A DNA stretch of 64,000 nucleotides from Buttiauxella agrestis ATCC 33320 (lineage in GTDB: Bacteria > Pseudomonadota > Gammaproteobacteria > Enterobacterales > Enterobacteriaceae). The position numbers were made by a program, and so were the translations under genes. Shown here in pieces: positions 1-11,975 of this stretch; the stretch's first letter is position 1; the number at the start of each line of letters is the position of its first letter. A model generated the notes under the pieces. The model was not told the origin of the DNA. It searched no databases and worked only from the letters and a program-made list of their open reading frames with translations. The DNA is taken from NCBI GenBank assembly GCA_024169445.1, contig JALKFA010000001.1, positions 4,526,001-4,590,000 of the forward strand, given 5' to 3'.

Positions 1-2
1 CT

Positions 3-1253
3 TACTGCTCTTCCGCAACGGGCAGCATGCTGATGGATATGCACCAAATCGTCCCTGACATCGATCTTAATCAAAGCGTCGATATTGATATCCTGCACGG
101 CACGCCAATGATGCCCGGCAAACCGACAGTTACCGCATGGTTTAAAAACCCGGTGATTGCTGGCCGCGGCGTTTTCGCTACTCTGAATGTTGACCTCACG
201 CCTTATTTATTATTCAGCACTCGTCAAAGCGATTTGGTTTCGATGGCGATTATCGTCGGCAATAAAGCGCTAACCACGCAATCCAACAACGTAATGAATG
301 TGTCAGAGTTGCCAACGCACCCTACACGCATCATTACTCTTCAGAATTACCCCATCAAATTAGCGCTATATGGTGAAACCTGGCCTGCTGAAGACATTCA
401 AATATCCATTCTTACAGGTTTAGTTTTCGGCATACTGAGCAGTGCGTTATGTGCCTGGTTGCTTACTGTGCGCCTACGCTCAGGAAAAGAGATTCTGACC
501 GGCATTAAACGCGGGCAATTCTCTGTGGTGTATCAACCCGTCGTGAATGCCAAAGAGCTTAAGATGTCCGGGGTTGAAGTGTTGATGCGCTGGAACCATC
601 CTATTGCCGGCCCCATTCCTCCGGATGCATTTATCGCCTTTGCAGAAGCCCAGCAATTGATTGTTCCCCTCACCCGCCACTTGTTTGAACTGATCGCGCG
701 GGATGCCAAAAAACTCCAGCATGTTTTACCGCCCGGTGCACGACTTGGTATCAATCTCGCGCCCAGCCATTTGCACTCGCCAACCTTCAAAGAAGATATT
801 CAAGCTTTTGCCGCCTCGATGCCCCCTCATCACTTCCAGTTGATTTTTGAAATCACCGAACGCGATATGGTTAAAGAAAATGAAGCCAGTTGCCTGTTTA
901 CCTGGATGCACGAGCAGGGATATGAAATTGCTGTCGATGATTTTGGAACAGGACACAGCGCACTAATCTATCTCGAACGCTTTAAACTGGACTATCTCAA
1001 GATTGATCGTGGCTTTGTTAACTCGATCGGCTTTGAAACCGTCACCTCTCCGGTGCTCGACGCCGTGCTTACTCTGGCACGTAAACTCAGTATGACCACC
1101 GTCGCCGAAGGGGTTGAAACCCGTGAGCAAGCCAAATGGTTGATTGACCAGGGGGTGAATTACTTACAGGGTTACTACTTCTCCCGCCCTCTCACCTTTG
1201 AGCAATTGCAGGAATGGGAAGGCCAGCAAAAAGAGTACCAAGAGCTTACATAA
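3..1253 (+). CDS. pdeN: Cyclic-di-GMP phosphodiesterase PdeN (Rtn), 5'-truncated by window edge
   Basis: EAL-family phosphodiesterase that should hydrolyse c-di-GMP. The frame is open from base 3 and begins with YCSSATGS, the periplasmic CSS motif, so the true start lies upstream of the window. A membrane segment follows at about 130-155 of the visible protein, then a complete EAL domain. Visible EAL motifs are EVLMRW (EVL variant of EAL), FEITERD, DDFGTGHS, LKIDRGFV and TVAEGVET. CSS-EAL enzymes of this type sense periplasmic redox state through the CSS cysteine. It lies just upstream of yejA, as rtn does in E. coli. Confidence 0.92.
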   Translation, partial: YCSSATGSMLMDMHQIVPDIDLNQSVDIDILHGTPMMPGKPTVTAWFKNPVIAGRGVFATLNVDLTPYLLFSTRQSDLVSMAIIVGNKALTTQSNNVMNVSELPTHPTRIITLQNYPIKLALYGETWPAEDIQISILTGLVFGILSSALCAWLLTVRLRSGKEILTGIKRGQFSVVYQPVVNAKELKMSGVEVLMRWNHPIAGPIPPDAFIAFAEAQQLIVPLTRHLFELIARDAKKLQHVLPPGARLGINLAPSHLHSPTFKEDIQAFAASMPPHHFQLIFEITERDMVKENEASCLFTWMHEQGYEIAVDDFGTGHSALIYLERFKLDYLKIDRGFVNSIGFETVTSPVLDAVLTLARKLSMTTVAEGVETREQAKWLIDQGVNYLQGYYFSRPLTFEQLQEWEGQQKEYQELT

Positions 1254-1410
1254 GAAAGGACAGCACAGATGCAGCTTGAAGTCTGACGGGTATAACTTAT
1301 GATTCATCATCATGAAGTTATTATGCGGTGGCGTGTTACCTGAGAATTGATATTATTTTGGGATAAAATAATGAGGTAATATCTCCGCTCTGACAAGGAT
1401 AGGCCCATAG

Positions 1411-3219
1411 ATGTTTGCCCGCGCCTTTGCTTTGCTAAGCCTTTGCCTGATTGCGACCTCAAGCCAGGCTGAAAACATCAAGGAAAGCTATTCCTTCGCC
1501 GTGTTAGGTGAACCTAAGTACGCCATTAACTTCACGCAGTTTGATTACGTCAACCCCGCAGCCCCAAAGGGCGGAAACATCACACTGTCGGCGATTGGCA
1601 CCTTTGATAACTTCAACCGTTATGCGCTACGCGGCAATCCTGGCGTGCGTACCGAATCCTTGTATGACACGCTTTTTACCACCTCAGATGATGAGCCTGG
1701 CAGTTATTACCCGTTAATCGGTGAAATGGCGCGCTATCCCAGCAATTTTGCCTGGGCTGAAATTGAAATTAATCCCCGCGCACGTTTTCATGATGGGACG
1801 CCCATCAAAGCCAGCGATGTCGCTTTCACTTTCAATAAATTCATGACTGAAGGTGTGCCGCAGTTTCGCCTGATTTATAAGGGTGCAAAAGTTAAAGCCA
1901 TCGCGCCGTTAACGGTGCGCATCGAGCTGGCGGACCCCAGTAAAGAACGGATGCTGGGGCTATTCTCGCTCCCGGTGTTCCCTGAAAAATTCTGGAAAGA
2001 TCATAAGCTCAGCGACCCGCTTTCTGCTCCTCCGCTGGCCAGTGGCCCTTATAAAATAACGGCATGGCGCATGGGGCAATATATTACCTACTCCCGCGTC
2101 AGAGACTATTGGGCTGCCAATTTACCGGTAAACCGTGGCCGCTGGAATTTCGACTCCATCCGTTACGACTATTACCTTGATGATAATGTCGCTTTTGAAG
2201 CTTTTAAGGCCGGAGCCTACGATTTTCACATCGAAGCAAGCGCAAAGAATTGGGCGACACGCTATACCGGAAAGAACTTTGCGAATCATTTCATTATAAA
2301 AGAAGAGCGGCCCAACGATGCCGCTCAGGACACACGCTGGCTGGCATTTAATATCCAGCGCCCGATCTTCGAAGACCGAAAAGTCCGCGAAGCGATTGGC
2401 CTGGCGTTCGATTTTGAATGGATGAATAAAGCGCTGTTTTATGGGGCCTACAATCGGGCGAATAGTTATTTCCAGAACACAGAATATGCCGCGCGGGATT
2501 ACCCGAATGCCGATGAATTGACGATCCTGGCCCCCATGAAAGATGACTTACCGCCAGAGGTGTTTACCACTATCTACAACCCGCCAAAATCCCGCGGTGA
2601 TGGCTTTGACCGTGACAACCTGCTCAAAGCGCTGAACTTGTTGAAAGATGCTGGGTGGGAACTCAAAGACCAGAAGCTCATCAATATGAAAACCGGGAAA
2701 CCGTTTAGCTTCGAGTTGTTGATTGGCACCACCGGCAACACCCAGTGGGTTTTACCGTTCCAGCATAATTTACAACGCCTGGGGATCACAATGGAGGTGC
2801 GTCAGGTGGATAACTCGCAGCTCACCAATCGCCTGCGCAGCCGTGACTACGACATGATGCCGAGGGTTTACAGCGCCATGCCTTACCCTAGTGCGGATGT
2901 GCAAATTTCATGGGCCTCAGAATACATCGACTCCTCTTACAATGCGCCGGGAGTAAAAAGCCCGGTAGTCGATAAACTGGTCTCTCAAATTGTGGCGCAT
3001 CAAGGTGACAAACAAAAATTGCTGCCATTGGGGCGTGCACTGGATCGTGTGTTGACATGGAATAATTACATGATTCCGATGTGGTACATGGCAGCAGACC
3101 GCTTCGCCTGGTGGGGAAAACTCTCCAAACCTGCCATCCATCCGTTATACACAACCGGCTTTGACACCTGGTGGTATGACGTCAATAAAGCCGCTCAATT
3201 ACCAGAAAACCGGCGTTAA
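1411..3219 (+). CDS. yejA: Periplasmic peptide-binding protein YejA
   Basis: Solute-binding protein (SBP_bac_5 type) of the YejABEF ABC importer, which takes up oligopeptides and, in E. coli, microcin C. The 602-residue product is close to the E. coli length (604). A Sec signal peptide ends near SSQA-EN (residue 20). The N-terminal [13 protein letters not shown] and the DTRWLAFN segment are typical of this family. It is first in a four-gene operon with only 8 bp to yejB. Confidence 0.96.
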   Translation: MFARAFALLSLCLIATSSQAENIKESYSFAVLGEPKYAINFTQFDYVNPAAPKGGNITLSAIGTFDNFNRYALRGNPGVRTESLYDTLFTTSDDEPGSYYPLIGEMARYPSNFAWAEIEINPRARFHDGTPIKASDVAFTFNKFMTEGVPQFRLIYKGAKVKAIAPLTVRIELADPSKERMLGLFSLPVFPEKFWKDHKLSDPLSAPPLASGPYKITAWRMGQYITYSRVRDYWAANLPVNRGRWNFDSIRYDYYLDDNVAFEAFKAGAYDFHIEASAKNWATRYTGKNFANHFIIKEERPNDAAQDTRWLAFNIQRPIFEDRKVREAIGLAFDFEWMNKALFYGAYNRANSYFQNTEYAARDYPNADELTILAPMKDDLPPEVFTTIYNPPKSRGDGFDRDNLLKALNLLKDAGWELKDQKLINMKTGKPFSFELLIGTTGNTQWVLPFQHNLQRLGITMEVRQVDNSQLTNRLRSRDYDMMPRVYSAMPYPSADVQISWASEYIDSSYNAPGVKSPVVDKLVSQIVAHQGDKQKLLPLGRALDRVLTWNNYMIPMWYMAADRFAWWGKLSKPAIHPLYTTGFDTWWYDVNKAAQLPENRR

Positions 3220-3227
3220 GGGAACCC

Positions 3228-4325
3228 ATGGGAAGTTATCTGTTACGTCGCTTGCTGCTGATAATCCCGACACTGTGGGCGATTATCACCATCAATTTTT
3301 TCATCGTACAGATTGCACCTGGTGGCCCAGTGGATCAGGCTATCGCAGCGATTCAATTCGGCCGCGACGCAGGAGTCCCGGGTTTGACGACGGATAACAT
3401 GGGGAGCGGCCATGCTCGAGTCGGTGTGGGTAACGTTGGCGACAGCCAGTACCGTGGCGCGCGTGGCCTCGACCCGGAAGTGATTGCTGAAATCACTCAC
3501 CGCTACGGTTTCGATAAACCGATTCATGAACGCTACTTCAAAATGCTCGGCGATTATCTGCGTTTTGACTTCGGCGACAGTCTGTTCCGCAGCGCTTCGG
3601 TTTTGCATCTGATCAAAGAAAGCTTGCCGGTTTCTATCTCGATTGGTTTGTGGAGCACCTTAATTATCTACATGGTGTCGATCCCACTGGGGATCCGCAA
3701 AGCCGTTAGCAACGGCAGCAGTTTTGATATCTGGAGCAGTACATTAATTATTATTGGTTACGCCATCCCCGCATTCCTGTTCGCTATCTTGCTGATTGTT
3801 TTGTTTGCTGGTGGGAGTTACCTGGATTGGTTCCCGCTGCGTGGCCTGGTATCGACAAATTTCGATACCCTGCCGTGGTATGGCAAAATCATTGATTATC
3901 TCTGGCACATCACATTACCAGTATTGGCAACAGTGGTGGGTGGCTTTGCGACCTTGACGATGCTGACGAAAAACTCGTTCCTTGATGAAATTCGCAAGCA
4001 GTATGTGGTCACTGCACGAGCCAAAGGGTTGGATGAAAGTAAAATTCTCTACCGCCATGTGTTCCGCAACGCGATGCTGCTGGTGATTGCAGGTTTTCCT
4101 GCCACGTTCATCAGTATGTTTTTTACCGGCTCGCTGCTTATCGAAGTGATGTTCTCACTAAACGGGCTGGGTTTATTGGGCTATGACTCCACCATTTCCC
4201 GCGACTACCCGGTGATGTTTGGCACCTTATACATTTTTACCTTAATAGGTTTGCTGCTCAATATTCTGAGCGATATCACTTACACGCTGGTTGATCCGCG
4301 TATTGATTTCGAGGGCCGTGGATGA
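3228..4325 (+). CDS. yejB: Peptide ABC transporter permease YejB
   Basis: Inner-membrane permease of the Yej importer. It has a membrane helix near the N-terminus ([20 protein letters not shown]), a periplasmic loop and a binding-protein-dependent transport domain. The EAA-type coupling loop is [15 protein letters not shown]. At 365 residues it matches the E. coli protein. Its stop overlaps the yejE start in ATGA, which suggests translational coupling of the two permease subunits. Confidence 0.96.
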   Translation: MGSYLLRRLLLIIPTLWAIITINFFIVQIAPGGPVDQAIAAIQFGRDAGVPGLTTDNMGSGHARVGVGNVGDSQYRGARGLDPEVIAEITHRYGFDKPIHERYFKMLGDYLRFDFGDSLFRSASVLHLIKESLPVSISIGLWSTLIIYMVSIPLGIRKAVSNGSSFDIWSSTLIIIGYAIPAFLFAILLIVLFAGGSYLDWFPLRGLVSTNFDTLPWYGKIIDYLWHITLPVLATVVGGFATLTMLTKNSFLDEIRKQYVVTARAKGLDESKILYRHVFRNAMLLVIAGFPATFISMFFTGSLLIEVMFSLNGLGLLGYDSTISRDYPVMFGTLYIFTLIGLLLNILSDITYTLVDPRIDFEGRG

Positions 4326-5347
4326 GCCATTTAAGTCCTGCTAATCAAGCCCGCTGGGCACGGTTTCGGCAAAATAAGCGCGGCTATTGGTCACTGTGGA
4401 TTTTCACGTTTCTCTTTTTGCTCACGTTAGGTTCCGAACTGATAGCCAACGATCGCCCGTTGATTGTGCATTATCAGGAACGGCTTTATTTCCCGTTTAT
4501 CGCCAGCTACAGCGAAAGCGATTTCGGCGGCCCTCTGGCAACACCTGCCGATTATCAGGATCCGTGGCTTACGCAGCAGCTGAGTCAAAAAGGGTGGGTG
4601 CTGTGGGCACCGATCCGCTTTGGCTACAATGCGATTAACTTTGCCACTTCTGTCCCCTTTCCTTCACCACCGAGTAGCCAAAACTGGCTGGGGACGGATG
4701 CCAACGGCGGAGATGTGCTGGCGCGGATCCTCTATGGCACCCGCATTTCTATCCTGTTCGGGCTGATGCTGACACTGTTTTCCAGTGTCATTGGGATACT
4801 TGCCGGTGCGGTTCAGGGCTATTACGGCGGGCGTGTGGATTTGTGGGGCCAGCGGTTTATCGAGGTTTGGTCAGGCATGCCGACGCTATTTCTGATAATC
4901 CTGCTTTCAAGCGTTATCCAGCCGAATTTCTGGTGGCTACTCGGCATTACCGTACTGTTTGGCTGGATGAGTCTGGTCGGCGTGGTGCGCGCTGAATTTT
5001 TAAGGACCCGAAACTTTGATTACATTCGTGCCGCTCAGGCGATGGGTGTGAGTGACTGGTCGATAATCACGCGCCATATGTTGCCAAACGCCATGGTCGC
5101 CACGCTGACATTCCTGCCATTTATTCTGTGCGGTTCGATTACCACCCTCACCTCACTGGATTTCCTCGGCTTTGGGCTACCGCTTGGCTCACCGTCACTC
5201 GGTGAGCTGTTGTTGCAGGGGAAAAATAATCTTCAGGCTCCGTGGCTTGGCATCACTGCATTCCTCTCGTTGGCCATCTTGCTGACACTCCTTATTTTTA
5301 TCGGTGAAGCAGTGCGCGACGCCTTCGACCCGAGCAAGGTGTACTGA
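4322..5347 (+). CDS. yejE: Peptide ABC transporter permease YejE
   Basis: Second permease of the Yej importer, 341 residues. It has one N-terminal membrane helix, a long periplasmic segment, then the DppC/OppC-like transmembrane domain with an EAA loop ([16 protein letters not shown]). It overlaps yejB by 4 bp and ends just before yejF. Confidence 0.96.
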   Translation: MSHLSPANQARWARFRQNKRGYWSLWIFTFLFLLTLGSELIANDRPLIVHYQERLYFPFIASYSESDFGGPLATPADYQDPWLTQQLSQKGWVLWAPIRFGYNAINFATSVPFPSPPSSQNWLGTDANGGDVLARILYGTRISILFGLMLTLFSSVIGILAGAVQGYYGGRVDLWGQRFIEVWSGMPTLFLIILLSSVIQPNFWWLLGITVLFGWMSLVGVVRAEFLRTRNFDYIRAAQAMGVSDWSIITRHMLPNAMVATLTFLPFILCGSITTLTSLDFLGFGLPLGSPSLGELLLQGKNNLQAPWLGITAFLSLAILLTLLIFIGEAVRDAFDPSKVY

Positions 5348-5348
5348 T

Positions 5349-6938
5349 ATGACAACCCCGCTGCTTTCCATCAGTCATCTGTCTGTCGCTTTCCGTAGCG
5401 GCGATACCGTCCGGCAAGTGGTGGACGATTTATCCCTTGAGGTGAATGCCGGTGAAACGCTGGCGCTAGTTGGGGAATCGGGTTCCGGAAAAAGCGTTAC
5501 CGCGTTATCGGTGCTGCGTTTATTGCCAGCCCCTCCGGTTGTCTACCCTGCGGGTGAGATTTTCTTTAAGGGTCAGGAGCTACTCCACGCACCTGAACGC
5601 ACACTTCGCGGTGTGCGTGGCAATAAAATCGCCATGATTTTTCAGGAACCAATGGTTTCGCTCAATCCACTTCACAATATCGAAAAGCAGCTTTATGAAG
5701 TGTTATCGCTGCATCGTGGCATGCGCCGTGAAGCCGCTCGCGCGGAAATGCTGACCTGCCTGGATAGAGTAGGGATTCGTAACGCGGCAAACCGTTTATC
5801 CGATTTCCCCCACCAGCTTTCCGGCGGAGAACGCCAGCGTGTGATGATTGCCATGGCGTTGTTAACCCGCCCGGAATTGCTGATTGCCGACGAACCGACA
5901 ACGGCGCTGGATGTCACGGTGCAGGCTCAAATTCTGCAATTACTGAAAGAGCTCAAGCAAGAGTTGAATATGGGACTGCTGTTCATCACCCATAATCTGA
6001 ATATCGTCAAAAAGCTGGCGGATAACGTCGCCGTAATGCGTAACGGAAAATGTGTTGAGCAAAACTCGACGATGAGATTGTTAGCCTCACCGCAGCATCC
6101 TTACACCCAACAATTGCTAGCCGCAGAACCAGGGGGAAACCCGCGACCCGTCGATGAAACCAGCACGCCACTATTAACGGTTCGTGATTTACAGGTTGCC
6201 TTCCCGATTCGCCGTGGGCTACTCAGGAAAACCGTCGGCCACCACTATGGGATTAAAAATCTGAGCTTTGCGCTGCGCGCGGGTGAAAGCATCGGTCTGG
6301 TTGGGGAATCCGGTTCGGGGAAAAGCACCACGGGGCTTGCGCTGTTGCGCCTGATTCACTCCAGCGGAGAGATCTGGTTTGACGGAAAGCCGCTGCACTC
6401 TCTCAATCGCAAAAAGCTGCTACCACTGCGTAACCGCATCCAGGTCGTCTTTCAGGACCCAAATTCGTCGCTTAATCCACGGCTCGATGTTTTGCAGATC
6501 ATTGAAGAGGGTTTGCGCGTCCATCAGCCTGCGTTAAGTGCAGCCGAACGTGAGCAGAAAGTGAGCGTTGCCATGCAGGAAGTGGGGTTAGATCCACAAA
6601 CGATGCATCGCTATCCAGCAGAATTTTCTGGCGGGCAAAGACAGCGGATTGCGATTGCCAGAGCGCTCATTTTACAACCGGAATTGATGATTCTTGATGA
6701 ACCGACATCATCTCTGGATCGTTCGGTACAAGCGCAAATTCTGGCACTGCTGAAGTCGTTACAAGAGAAGCATCAGTTGGCCTACATTTTTATCAGCCAT
6801 GATTTGCGCGTGGTGAAATCGTTATGCCATCAGGTTGTGGTATTGCGACAGGGAGAGGTGGTCGAGCAAGGAGCCTGCCAGCAAATTTTTGCTGCACCCA
6901 AGGCGGAATACACACGCCAGTTACTTGCACTTGCCTGA
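5349..6938 (+). CDS. yejF: Peptide ABC transporter ATP-binding protein YejF
   Basis: Tandem ATPase of the Yej importer. Two ABC domains in one chain each carry Walker A GESGSGKS, a signature (LSGGERQR, FSGGQRQR) and Walker B (LLIADEP, LMILDEP). The ATG at 5349 gives 529 residues, equal to the E. coli protein. The longer open frame starting inside yejE is rejected. It ends 16 bp from the convergent yejG. Confidence 0.96.
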   Translation: MTTPLLSISHLSVAFRSGDTVRQVVDDLSLEVNAGETLALVGESGSGKSVTALSVLRLLPAPPVVYPAGEIFFKGQELLHAPERTLRGVRGNKIAMIFQEPMVSLNPLHNIEKQLYEVLSLHRGMRREAARAEMLTCLDRVGIRNAANRLSDFPHQLSGGERQRVMIAMALLTRPELLIADEPTTALDVTVQAQILQLLKELKQELNMGLLFITHNLNIVKKLADNVAVMRNGKCVEQNSTMRLLASPQHPYTQQLLAAEPGGNPRPVDETSTPLLTVRDLQVAFPIRRGLLRKTVGHHYGIKNLSFALRAGESIGLVGESGSGKSTTGLALLRLIHSSGEIWFDGKPLHSLNRKKLLPLRNRIQVVFQDPNSSLNPRLDVLQIIEEGLRVHQPALSAAEREQKVSVAMQEVGLDPQTMHRYPAEFSGGQRQRIAIARALILQPELMILDEPTSSLDRSVQAQILALLKSLQEKHQLAYIFISHDLRVVKSLCHQVVVLRQGEVVEQGACQQIFAAPKAEYTRQLLALA

Positions 6939-6954
6939 CTCGCAGATTTTAGAG

Positions 6955-7299
6955 TCAAAAAGGATTCGCGCTGGAGAAAGACTCAGCAATAGCAACACCA
7001 AAATTTTTCAGTCGGCAAGTTGCTGCAAGCTCATCCTGACGATTCACAAATAAGCACGGCTCACCTTCACATTCCACGACCGAAGAATCTACTTCGATAT
7101 CTCGCAATGCGAGGCTTAATTTATGCATTGTTGGCCATGCAGAATCGCTGTTGTCGCTCAACAATTTGAGACCAATCAGGCAATTTTCAGCGCTCTGCCC
7201 GCTTTGCGGAATCGGTTCAACTCGGGAACCTGCAAAACCCGCCAACCAACGATAACGGTGTGGTAAGCGATGAACGATGGAAAGTTGTAACGTATTCAC
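6955..7299 (-). CDS. yejG: Conserved protein YejG
   Basis: Small cytoplasmic protein of uncertain role, linked to aminoglycoside tolerance in E. coli. A GTG start at 7299 gives 114 residues beginning [13 protein letters not shown], the E. coli length, and has a GGGGA Shine-Dalgarno. The longer TTG-started frame is less likely. The C-terminal stretch [14 protein letters not shown] is the conserved core. Confidence 0.9.
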   Translation of the reverse strand: MNTLQLSIVHRLPHRYRWLAGFAGSRVEPIPQSGQSAENCLIGLKLLSDNSDSAWPTMHKLSLALRDIEVDSSVVECEGEPCLFVNRQDELAATCRLKNFGVAIAESFSSANPF

Positions 7300-7640
7300 T
7301 GTGGTATCCCCAAAAGAATCCAAAATTATTTCACAAACGATTTACATAAAAGGTTAACACAATGTTGATGTTTTGTGTGTAAACAACCTCGAAACCGCTT
7401 ACATCCGTTGTAATTATTTGTCTACCATTTCATATTTAACGTTTAATTTTTGTGGTGCTGCACACGTTTCGGCGCTATATGTAACGCTTTCCACGATGTA
7501 ACTCAACCTTTTTAACCACAAAGCTGTGACTTTTTATTGTCGATGCGTTTACATTTGAGAAACAAATTGTAGGCGCTTATGGGAGAATTTCGTTGATTTG
7601 GATTAAAGAACGGGTATCTGGCGATACCCGTTTTTGGACT
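7300..7640. other. Intergenic region yejG-bcr
   Basis: About 340 bp of AT-rich sequence without a credible gene. It should hold the yejG promoter. Apart from the bcr terminator hairpin near its right end, nothing specific is recognised. Confidence 0.5.
7606..7635 (-). terminator. Terminator of bcr
   Basis: Eight-bp stem CGGGTATC/GATACCCG with loop TGGC. It is flanked by T-rich sequence on both strands, so it may act in both directions. It lies 6 bp after the bcr stop. Confidence 0.75.
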
Positions 7641-8843
7641 TTAGGATTTTGTCGCGGCGAGTCGAGGACGGCTGGCGTAGAGATAAAAAACGATTGAGCA
7701 TGTGGCGCACACCGCAATCGACCAAATCATTGGCCATGCGGAGTTAAAGCTTGCGATTGATAACAGCGCGCCGGTTAACGCACCAATACCAAAACGGAAC
7801 GTGCCAGCCAGCGACGACGCCGTTCCTGCCATATGTGGGAATTCATCGAGAATAACCGCCATCGCATTTGACGACACCATCGAAACACAGCCAACAAACA
7901 CCGCAATGCCCAACACCATTGACCAAAAACCTAGCCCCAGCCCGGTGCTTAGCACCAGCCAAATTGCCATGGCAAATTGCACGAACAACCCGAAGCGGAA
8001 CATCGCCAGTGGGCCAAAACGGCGCACAAAGCGACTGTTAATCAGGGTCATCACAATCAAGAACACGATGTTAAGCGCGAAGTAATAACCAAAGTGCTGC
8101 GGCGCAACGTGATTGAGTTCGATGTAAACAAACGGCCCGGCACTCAAAAATGAGAACATCGCCGCAAAGCTAAAACCACTTGCCAGCATATAGCTCAAAA
8201 CGCGTTTGTGGCGGAACAAAGTCGCGAAGTTGCCTATCGTGGTGCGCAAATGGAACTTCTGACGCCGCTCAACCGGCAACGTTTCATGAATCATGAAGAA
8301 GATCATCGCCGATGCCAGCAGAGCCGCTAACGCCAGAATCCAGAAGATAGCGTGCCAGCTAAACCACACCAGCACTGCCCCGCCAACCATTGGCGCAACC
8401 AGCGGCGCAATGGTGGTTATCAGCATGACGAATGACATCATGCGCGAGAACTCTTCTTTCGGGTAAATATCGCGCATCAGCGCGTTAATCACCACACTGG
8501 CCGCTGCCGCTGACAGACCATGCAGAAAACGCATGGCAATCAGATGGTCAATCGTTTGGGAGAGCGCGCAAGCAATCGCCGCCGCCGCAAAGATTAGCGT
8601 ACCGCCAAGCACCACCGGCTTACGCCCAATGCTGTCCGCCATCGGGCCATAAAAGAGCTGGCCTATCGCGAAACCAAGAATATAAGTACTCAGCGTCATT
8701 TGCGCGCTGCCTGCTGGCACGCCAAATTCCGAGGCGATGACCGGCAAAGCCGGTAAGTACATATCGATTGATAGCGGCATCAACATGGCCAGCAGGCCAA
8801 GGATTACCACGATACCAATTGACGAATTTTGCTTACTACTCAA
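7641..8843 (-). CDS. bcr: Bicyclomycin/multidrug MFS exporter Bcr
   Basis: DHA1-family major facilitator, 400 residues, 12 predicted membrane helices. It exports bicyclomycin and sulfonamides in E. coli and contributes to dipeptide or cysteine export. Motifs [13 protein letters not shown], the loop 2-3 motif [12 protein letters not shown] and [13 protein letters not shown] are characteristic. The start is a TTG at 8843 preceded by GGGAGG. It aligns with the ATG of E. coli Bcr. It lies 15 bp downstream of rsuA. Confidence 0.94.
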   Translation of the reverse strand: MSSKQNSSIGIVVILGLLAMLMPLSIDMYLPALPVIASEFGVPAGSAQMTLSTYILGFAIGQLFYGPMADSIGRKPVVLGGTLIFAAAAIACALSQTIDHLIAMRFLHGLSAAAASVVINALMRDIYPKEEFSRMMSFVMLITTIAPLVAPMVGGAVLVWFSWHAIFWILALAALLASAMIFFMIHETLPVERRQKFHLRTTIGNFATLFRHKRVLSYMLASGFSFAAMFSFLSAGPFVYIELNHVAPQHFGYYFALNIVFLIVMTLINSRFVRRFGPLAMFRFGLFVQFAMAIWLVLSTGLGLGFWSMVLGIAVFVGCVSMVSSNAMAVILDEFPHMAGTASSLAGTFRFGIGALTGALLSIASFNSAWPMIWSIAVCATCSIVFYLYASRPRLAATKS

Positions 8844-8858
8844 CGCATCCTCCCGGAA

Positions 8859-9566
8859 TCAACGCGGCGGCATGCCTACGCTGGCAATTTCTTCTTCGGT
8901 TAATGGGCGATATTCACCCGGTGCAAGGTCCGCATCCATCGCGATGGCGCCAATGCGTTCACGGTGCAAACCAACCACATGGTTACCCACGGCGGCAAAC
9001 ATACGTTTTACCTGGTGATAACGCCCTTCGCTGATGGTCAAACGCACTTCCAGCGGAGTAATCACTTCAAGTACCGCAGGCAGCGTCAAATCTTTTTCAT
9101 TATGCAGTTGAACACCCGCGGTGAATTGTTCTGCTGTGTCATCGGAAACTGGATTCTCAAGCGTCACCAGATAGGTTTTTTCACAATGATGGCGCGGAGA
9201 AGTAATACGGTGTGACCATTGGCCATCGTCGGTCATCAGCACCAGTCCGGTGGTGTCAATATCCAGACGCCCGGCGGCATGCAGTTTGTGCGCCATTGGC
9301 TCATCAAGGAAATACAGCACGGTTGGATGGTCCGGATCTTCGGTGGAACAAACGTAACCCTGTGGCTTATTCAGCATAAAGTAGCGAGGACCGTTTTGCT
9401 GGGTCAACGAGCGTCCGTCGAACTCAACCTGATGTTCAGGGTTCAGTTTGAAAGAGGCATCACGCACCACTTCGCCATCAATAGTGACACGGCTGGCACG
9501 GATTTCACGGCCAGAAATAGCGCGGCTCACGCCAAGCTGCTGAGAGATAAATTTATCGAGTCGCAT
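8859..9566 (-). CDS. rsuA: 16S rRNA pseudouridine(516) synthase RsuA
   Basis: Makes pseudouridine 516 in 16S rRNA during small-subunit assembly. It has an N-terminal S4 RNA-binding domain ([16 protein letters not shown]) and a pseudouridine synthase domain with the catalytic-aspartate motif [10 protein letters not shown]. The ATG at 9566 gives 235 residues (E. coli 231). The 12-codon upstream extension has no homology and is dropped. Confidence 0.96.
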   Translation of the reverse strand: MRLDKFISQQLGVSRAISGREIRASRVTIDGEVVRDASFKLNPEHQVEFDGRSLTQQNGPRYFMLNKPQGYVCSTEDPDHPTVLYFLDEPMAHKLHAAGRLDIDTTGLVLMTDDGQWSHRITSPRHHCEKTYLVTLENPVSDDTAEQFTAGVQLHNEKDLTLPAVLEVITPLEVRLTISEGRYHQVKRMFAAVGNHVVGLHRERIGAIAMDADLAPGEYRPLTEEEIASVGMPPR

Positions 9567-9754
9567 TAAAATATTGCCTGTTTCATAGAGGTGCCAGCAC
9601 AAAACGGCTGACAGGGCATTCGCCCATTTTATAAGGGTATAAATCGTTTGCCTGTTAATTAGTTTGCCAGTATAGCGGGATAGAAAAGTCTCTCAAGGTA
9701 AAACCCCGATTCATGCCATAATTGAGCGCGTTATTTCCCTAAATCAGAGTCACG

Positions 9755-11515
9755 ATGTCTTTTACACTCCGCCCCTACCAACAAGAAGCCGTTGAGGCCA
9801 CCCTCGCCCATTTCCGCAAACACATCACACCAGCGGTGATTGTATTGCCGACGGGTGCGGGAAAAAGCCTGGTGATTGCTGAGCTTGCCCGAGTCGCTCG
9901 CGGACGGGTGCTGGTGCTGGCACACGTCAAAGAACTCGTGGCGCAAAACCATGCGAAATATCGTGCACTTGGTCTGGAAGCCGACATTTTTGCCGCGGGT
10001 CTGCAACGTAAAGAGAGCCACGGCAAAGTTGTTTTCGGTAGCGTACAGTCAGTGGCGCGCAATCTTGAGCAATTCCACGGCGAGTTTTCATTACTTATTG
10101 TCGATGAATGCCACCGTATTGGTGATTCTGACGATAGCCAATATCAGCAAATCCTCACCCATTTACGCACCGCCAATCCTAAGCTACGCCTGTTGGGGTT
10201 GACCGCTACACCTTACCGTCTGGGGAAAGGCTGGATTTATCATTTTCACTATCACGGTATGGTGCGCGGCAACGAAAATGCGCTGTTCCGCGACTGCATT
10301 TACGAATTACCGCTGCGCTACATGATTAAGCACGGCTATTTAACACCGCCGGAACGGCTGGATATGCCGGTGGTGCAGTACGATTTCAGCCGTTTACAGT
10401 CGCAATCCAATGGTTTGTTCAGCGAAGCGGATCTCAACCGCGAACTCAAACAGCAAAAACGCATTACCCCGCACATCATCAGCCAGATTATAGAATTTGC
10501 CGCCGACAGGCGCGGCGTGATGGTTTTTGCCGCAACCGTTGAACACGCCAAAGAAGTCACGGCTCTGTTACCCGTAAATGATGCGGCACTGATTACCGCA
10601 GATACCCCAGGCCCTGCCCGCGATACATTAATAGAAGCGTTTAAAAACCAGCAATTCCGTTTTCTGGTCAACGTTTCAGTACTTACTACCGGATTTGACG
10701 CACCGCATGTCGATTTAATTGCCATTCTGCGCCCAACGGAATCGGTCAGTCTTTATCAGCAAATTGTCGGTCGCGGGTTGCGCCTGGCGCTCGGTAAAAA
10801 GGATTGTTTGATTCTGGACTACGCCGGGAATCCTCATGATTTGTTCACACCGGAAGTGGGTGCGGCGAAAGGCAAAAGCGACAATGTACCGGTACAAGTT
10901 TTTTGCCCTTCCTGTGGTTTTGCCAACACCTTCTGGGGAAAAACCACCAGCGACGGCAAATTGATTGAGCACTTTGGTCGCCGCTGCCAGGGCTGGTTTG
11001 AAGATGATGACGGTACGCGCGAACAGTGCGATTACCGTTTCCGCTTTAAAAATTGCCCGCAATGTAACGCGGAAAATGATATTGCCGCGCGGCGCTGCCA
11101 CCAGTGCGCGAGTGTTCTGGTCGACCCGGACGATATGTTAAAAGCCGCACTGAAATTAAAAGACGCGCTGGTTCTGCGCTGCGGCGGCATGACGCTGCAA
11201 CACGGCGGCGATGAAAAAGGCGACTGGCTGAAGATTACCTATTTTGATGAAGACGGCGCCGATGTCAGCGAACGGTTCCGCCTGCAAACACCCGCCCAGC
11301 GTATGGCGTTTGAACAGCTGTTTATTCGCCCTCACAGCCGTGCGCCTGGCGTGCCGCTGCGCTGGATAAACGCCGCCGATGTGGTCGCTCAGCAATCAGC
11401 GCTTCGCCACCCGGACTTTGTCGTGGCACGCAAGAACGGCAACTTCTGGAACGTGCGGGAAAAGGTATTTGATTACGAAGGACGCTTCCGTCGCGCGAAT
11501 GAATTGCGTGGCTAA
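9755..11515 (+). CDS. radD: DEAD/H helicase-like repair ATPase RadD (YejH)
   Basis: Superfamily 2 ATPase involved in double-strand-break and crosslink repair. At 586 residues it equals E. coli RadD. Motif I is TGAGKS, motif II is DECH, and motif VI is the QIVGRGLR region. The C-terminal zinc-binding part has CPSCG and CPQCN...CHQC cysteines. It stands alone, divergent from rsuA. Confidence 0.95.
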   Translation: MSFTLRPYQQEAVEATLAHFRKHITPAVIVLPTGAGKSLVIAELARVARGRVLVLAHVKELVAQNHAKYRALGLEADIFAAGLQRKESHGKVVFGSVQSVARNLEQFHGEFSLLIVDECHRIGDSDDSQYQQILTHLRTANPKLRLLGLTATPYRLGKGWIYHFHYHGMVRGNENALFRDCIYELPLRYMIKHGYLTPPERLDMPVVQYDFSRLQSQSNGLFSEADLNRELKQQKRITPHIISQIIEFAADRRGVMVFAATVEHAKEVTALLPVNDAALITADTPGPARDTLIEAFKNQQFRFLVNVSVLTTGFDAPHVDLIAILRPTESVSLYQQIVGRGLRLALGKKDCLILDYAGNPHDLFTPEVGAAKGKSDNVPVQVFCPSCGFANTFWGKTTSDGKLIEHFGRRCQGWFEDDDGTREQCDYRFRFKNCPQCNAENDIAARRCHQCASVLVDPDDMLKAALKLKDALVLRCGGMTLQHGGDEKGDWLKITYFDEDGADVSERFRLQTPAQRMAFEQLFIRPHSRAPGVPLRWINAADVVAQQSALRHPDFVVARKNGNFWNVREKVFDYEGRFRRANELRG

Positions 11516-11527
11516 AGGTTCTTTTCA

Positions 11528-11556
11528 TTGAAGCCAGAGCCAGATATGGCTATAAT
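11528..11556 (+). promoter_or_regulatory. Promoter of rplY
   Basis: TTGAAG, a 17-bp spacer and a perfect TATAAT, followed by a GC-rich start region (CCCGCCC) typical of ribosomal-protein promoters under stringent control. The leader to the ATG is about 80 nt. Confidence 0.8.
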
Positions 11557-11641
11557 CCCGCCCGCTTTTGCATCCGCAAAGCAGAACGTTTACCTGTTGC
11601 TGGGTCGCCTGTAACAGGATTATTTAAGAGAGAAACAGTTA

Positions 11642-11926
11642 ATGTTTACTATCAATGCAGTAGAACGCAAAGAGCAGGGCAAGGGTGCGAGCCGCCGCCT
11701 GCGTGCAGCTAACAAATTCCCGGCAATCATCTATGGTGGTTCCGAAGCTGCGATCTCTATCGAACTGGATCACGACAACGTAATGAACCTGCAAACTAAA
11801 CCAGGTTTCTACGAAGAAGTTCTGACTCTGGTTGTAGACGGTAAAGAAGTTAAGGTTAAAGTTCAGGCTGTTCAGCGTCACCCGTTCAAGCCAAAACTGA
11901 ACCACATCGACTTCGTTCGCGCTTAA
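11642..11926 (+). CDS. rplY: Large-subunit ribosomal protein bL25
   Basis: 5S-rRNA-binding ribosomal protein, 94 residues, the short enterobacterial form without a CTC extension. It starts [15 protein letters not shown] with a purine-rich RBS (AAGAGAGAAA). It is a single-gene transcript between its own promoter and a strong terminator. Confidence 0.97.
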   Translation: MFTINAVERKEQGKGASRRLRAANKFPAIIYGGSEAAISIELDHDNVMNLQTKPGFYEEVLTLVVDGKEVKVKVQAVQRHPFKPKLNHIDFVRA

Positions 11927-11942
11927 TCGCGAATTTAGCTCG

Positions 11943-11972
11943 AAAAAAAACCCGCTTCGGCGGGTTTTTTTA
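11943..11972 (+). terminator. Bidirectional terminator rplY/yejK
   Basis: Stem ACCCGC/GCGGGT with loop TTCG, flanked by a run of A on the left and T on the right. It serves rplY on the plus strand and yejK on the minus strand. Confidence 0.92.
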
Positions 11973-11975
11973 TGA